Part shown: positions 41,473-42,387 of the stretch, piece after piece
Position numbering within the stretch: the stretch's first letter is position 1
How the letters are laid out: every line of letters starts with the position of its first letter
Source of the DNA: Bacteroidota bacterium
Lineage (GTDB): Bacteria; Bacteroidota; Bacteroidia; Flavobacteriales; Flavobacteriaceae
DNA length: 42,387 nt
Direction: 5' to 3'
NCBI GenBank assembly: GCA_023457535.1
Contig: JAEWLN010000088.1
Coordinates: 1-42,387, forward strand
Notes under the pieces: generated by a model
The model's input: only the letters and a program-made list of their open reading frames with translations
Told to the model about the DNA's origin: nothing
The model's database searches: none
Program-made: the position numbers and the translations under genes

Positions 41473-42387
41473 CTATTTGATCAATACTTTTTTCGACAAA
41501 TCGCCTTGGTCGGTGATCACTTTTACAATGTATGTTCCGGTGCTCATCGGCTTGACCGGCAACTGGATCAGCTTTTGGTTTTGACCTGAAGTCTCCCATT
41601 GCGCGACCGGCTGGCCAAGCATGTTGAACAACAGCACTTTTTCGACCTTGGCTTGCAGCGTTCCGTTTGTAATGGTGATCATGCGGTCGTTGCTCGTGTA
41701 CATGGTGGCGATTGCGGCCGTAGCGTCGAATTGGTTCGCAGCCAGTGCCTCATCGGTTTTGAAACGCAGTGTAAAGCGATCGTTGGTGATGCCGGCCGGC
41801 GCCGATACGGTAAAGACCTGCTCATTGCGGATCGAGTGGTAGGTATCAGTAGCATTGTCGTGAATATAGATTTCCTGATTTTCGTCGAACGCTTCAGTGC
41901 CGTCGAGCGTGAATTTGATTGTTCCGGCGGCGGCGAGCTTGATGCCGATCGGGTAAATTGCATCCTCGTTAAAGTAGCCTTCGCCCTGAATGTTCAGTAG
42001 CGTGGTTCCGTTCAGGAAATACATGTCGCTCGGCTGGTTGTCGATGTGCGGTGCGTCGTAACCGGCTTCTATGGCGCTTGTCGCGAGCTCGTTCATAAAA
42101 CCAAGCAATACCTGTCTGTGGAATTGTTCCGGCGACGTAAATCCGATGCGGAGCTTGCCGTACTGCGATTCAGAATAATCGTCCTCGTTGTTTTCAAATG
42201 CGCGGTTTGTATTTTGCGCAACCGGCCCTGCCTGGTGAGCGGCTTTGAACATAAAGTTAGAATTGGCATTGTCTTCCTTGATGAACAAGCGCTGTGCGTT
42301 GCTGAATGCAATGTTACCGCCCGATGCGCTGCCGGTCAGGAAGAAACCTTGTCCCACCGGAATGAATCGGCCCGGGATACGCGTGCT
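41473..42387 (-). CDS. T9SS-exported surface protein, 5'-partial (runs off the window)
   Basis: The frame is open to the window edge, so only the C-terminal ~304 residues are seen. Upstream of a GTG at 42357 the frame continues as RIPGRFIP, matching PGRFIPVGQGFF of the neighbouring LamG protein, so that GTG is not a start. The visible part parallels the neighbour throughout (FSNAQRLFIKED, LRIGFTSPEQFHRQVLLGF, DEAL region). It ends with a T9SS type A sorting domain (LLFNMLGQPVAQWET...GTYIVKVITDQGDLSKKVLIK). This identifies a tandem paralogue; its N-terminal domain is out of view. Confidence 0.85.
   Translation of the reverse strand, partial: STRIPGRFIPVGQGFFLTGSASGGNIAFSNAQRLFIKEDNANSNFMFKAAHQAGPVAQNTNRAFENNEDDYSESQYGKLRIGFTSPEQFHRQVLLGFMNELATSAIEAGYDAPHIDNQPSDMYFLNGTTLLNIQGEGYFNEDAIYPIGIKLAAAGTIKFTLDGTEAFDENQEIYIHDNATDTYHSIRNEQVFTVSAPAGITNDRFTLRFKTDEALAANQFDATAAIATMYTSNDRMITITNGTLQAKVEKVLLFNMLGQPVAQWETSGQNQKLIQLPVKPMSTGTYIVKVITDQGDLSKKVLIK

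Noticed and set aside
42357..42359. GTG as the start of the right-end protein
   Set aside because: The frame continues upstream to the window edge with residues matching the neighbouring paralogue (PGRFIP), so the gene is 5'-truncated by the window.
1..42387. tRNA genes, CRISPR arrays, insertion sequences, phage genes
   Set aside because: No cloverleaf, regularly spaced repeats, transposase or integrase was found in the gaps; all spaces over 100 bp were read through and hold only promoters, hairpins or AT-rich sequence.

Overview
This window looks like chromosomal core sequence from a member of the Bacteroidota, family Flavobacteriaceae (Flavobacterium or a close relative). Three things point there: several proteins with type IX secretion (T9SS) C-terminal sorting domains; repeated TAnnTTTG -7 promoter elements, the Bacteroidota consensus, with almost no Shine-Dalgarno sequences; and a familiar gene order (dnaA - LMW phosphatase - SAM methyltransferase; three PPIases followed by moxR; dapF - GNAT - mltG - DUF2279). 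G+C in the coding regions looks rather high for the genus. I see no tRNA, rRNA, CRISPR array, insertion sequence, prophage or plasmid genes.

Layout. 1-2.8 kb: the 3' part of a large Ca-binding-repeat T9SS surface protein broken by an in-frame stop. 2.9-4.9 kb: a small membrane protein and release factor 3 (prfC), minus strand. 5.1-10.4 kb: an envelope-chaperone operon of three SurA/PpiC-like proteins plus a MoxR ATPase. 10.4-13.7 kb: a membrane-anchored copper-monooxygenase-fold-like protein divergent from two translationally coupled acyltransferase-3 proteins; the second acyltransferase lacks the key histidine. 14-18.2 kb: aconitase and a DUF4874/DUF4832-like T9SS cargo. 18.3-21.4 kb: metallophosphoesterase, YciI-like protein, APC amino acid permease, DinB-like protein. 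21.4-24.5 kb: GAPDH with a long N-terminal extension and a DegP/HtrA protease. 24.7-28.8 kb: dapF, GNAT acetyltransferase, mltG, DUF2279 protein and a lysozyme-like protein, a cell-wall-flavoured group. 28.8-31.4 kb: methyltransferase, phosphatase and dnaA as an overlapping operon. 31.6-35.7 kb: thioesterase, YigZ, a frameshifted HAD phosphatase, ribD, prmC and a four-helix-bundle protein. 35.8-38.6 kb: a MacB/FtsX-type permease and hisS. 38.7-42.4 kb: two tandem paralogous T9SS cargo proteins, the last one running off the window.

Most of this is housekeeping. No wholly new system can be demonstrated. The observations most worth checking are the acyltransferase pair with a lost catalytic His, two broken reading frames (a nonsense codon in the first gene and a 1-nt frameshift in the HAD gene), an extremely compact divergent promoter that implies leaderless or near-leaderless transcripts, AAACGTTT-type palindromes beside aconitase and GAPDH, a 12-bp-arm perfect inverted repeat upstream of a T9SS cargo gene, and a GC-rich foldable element in front of prmC.
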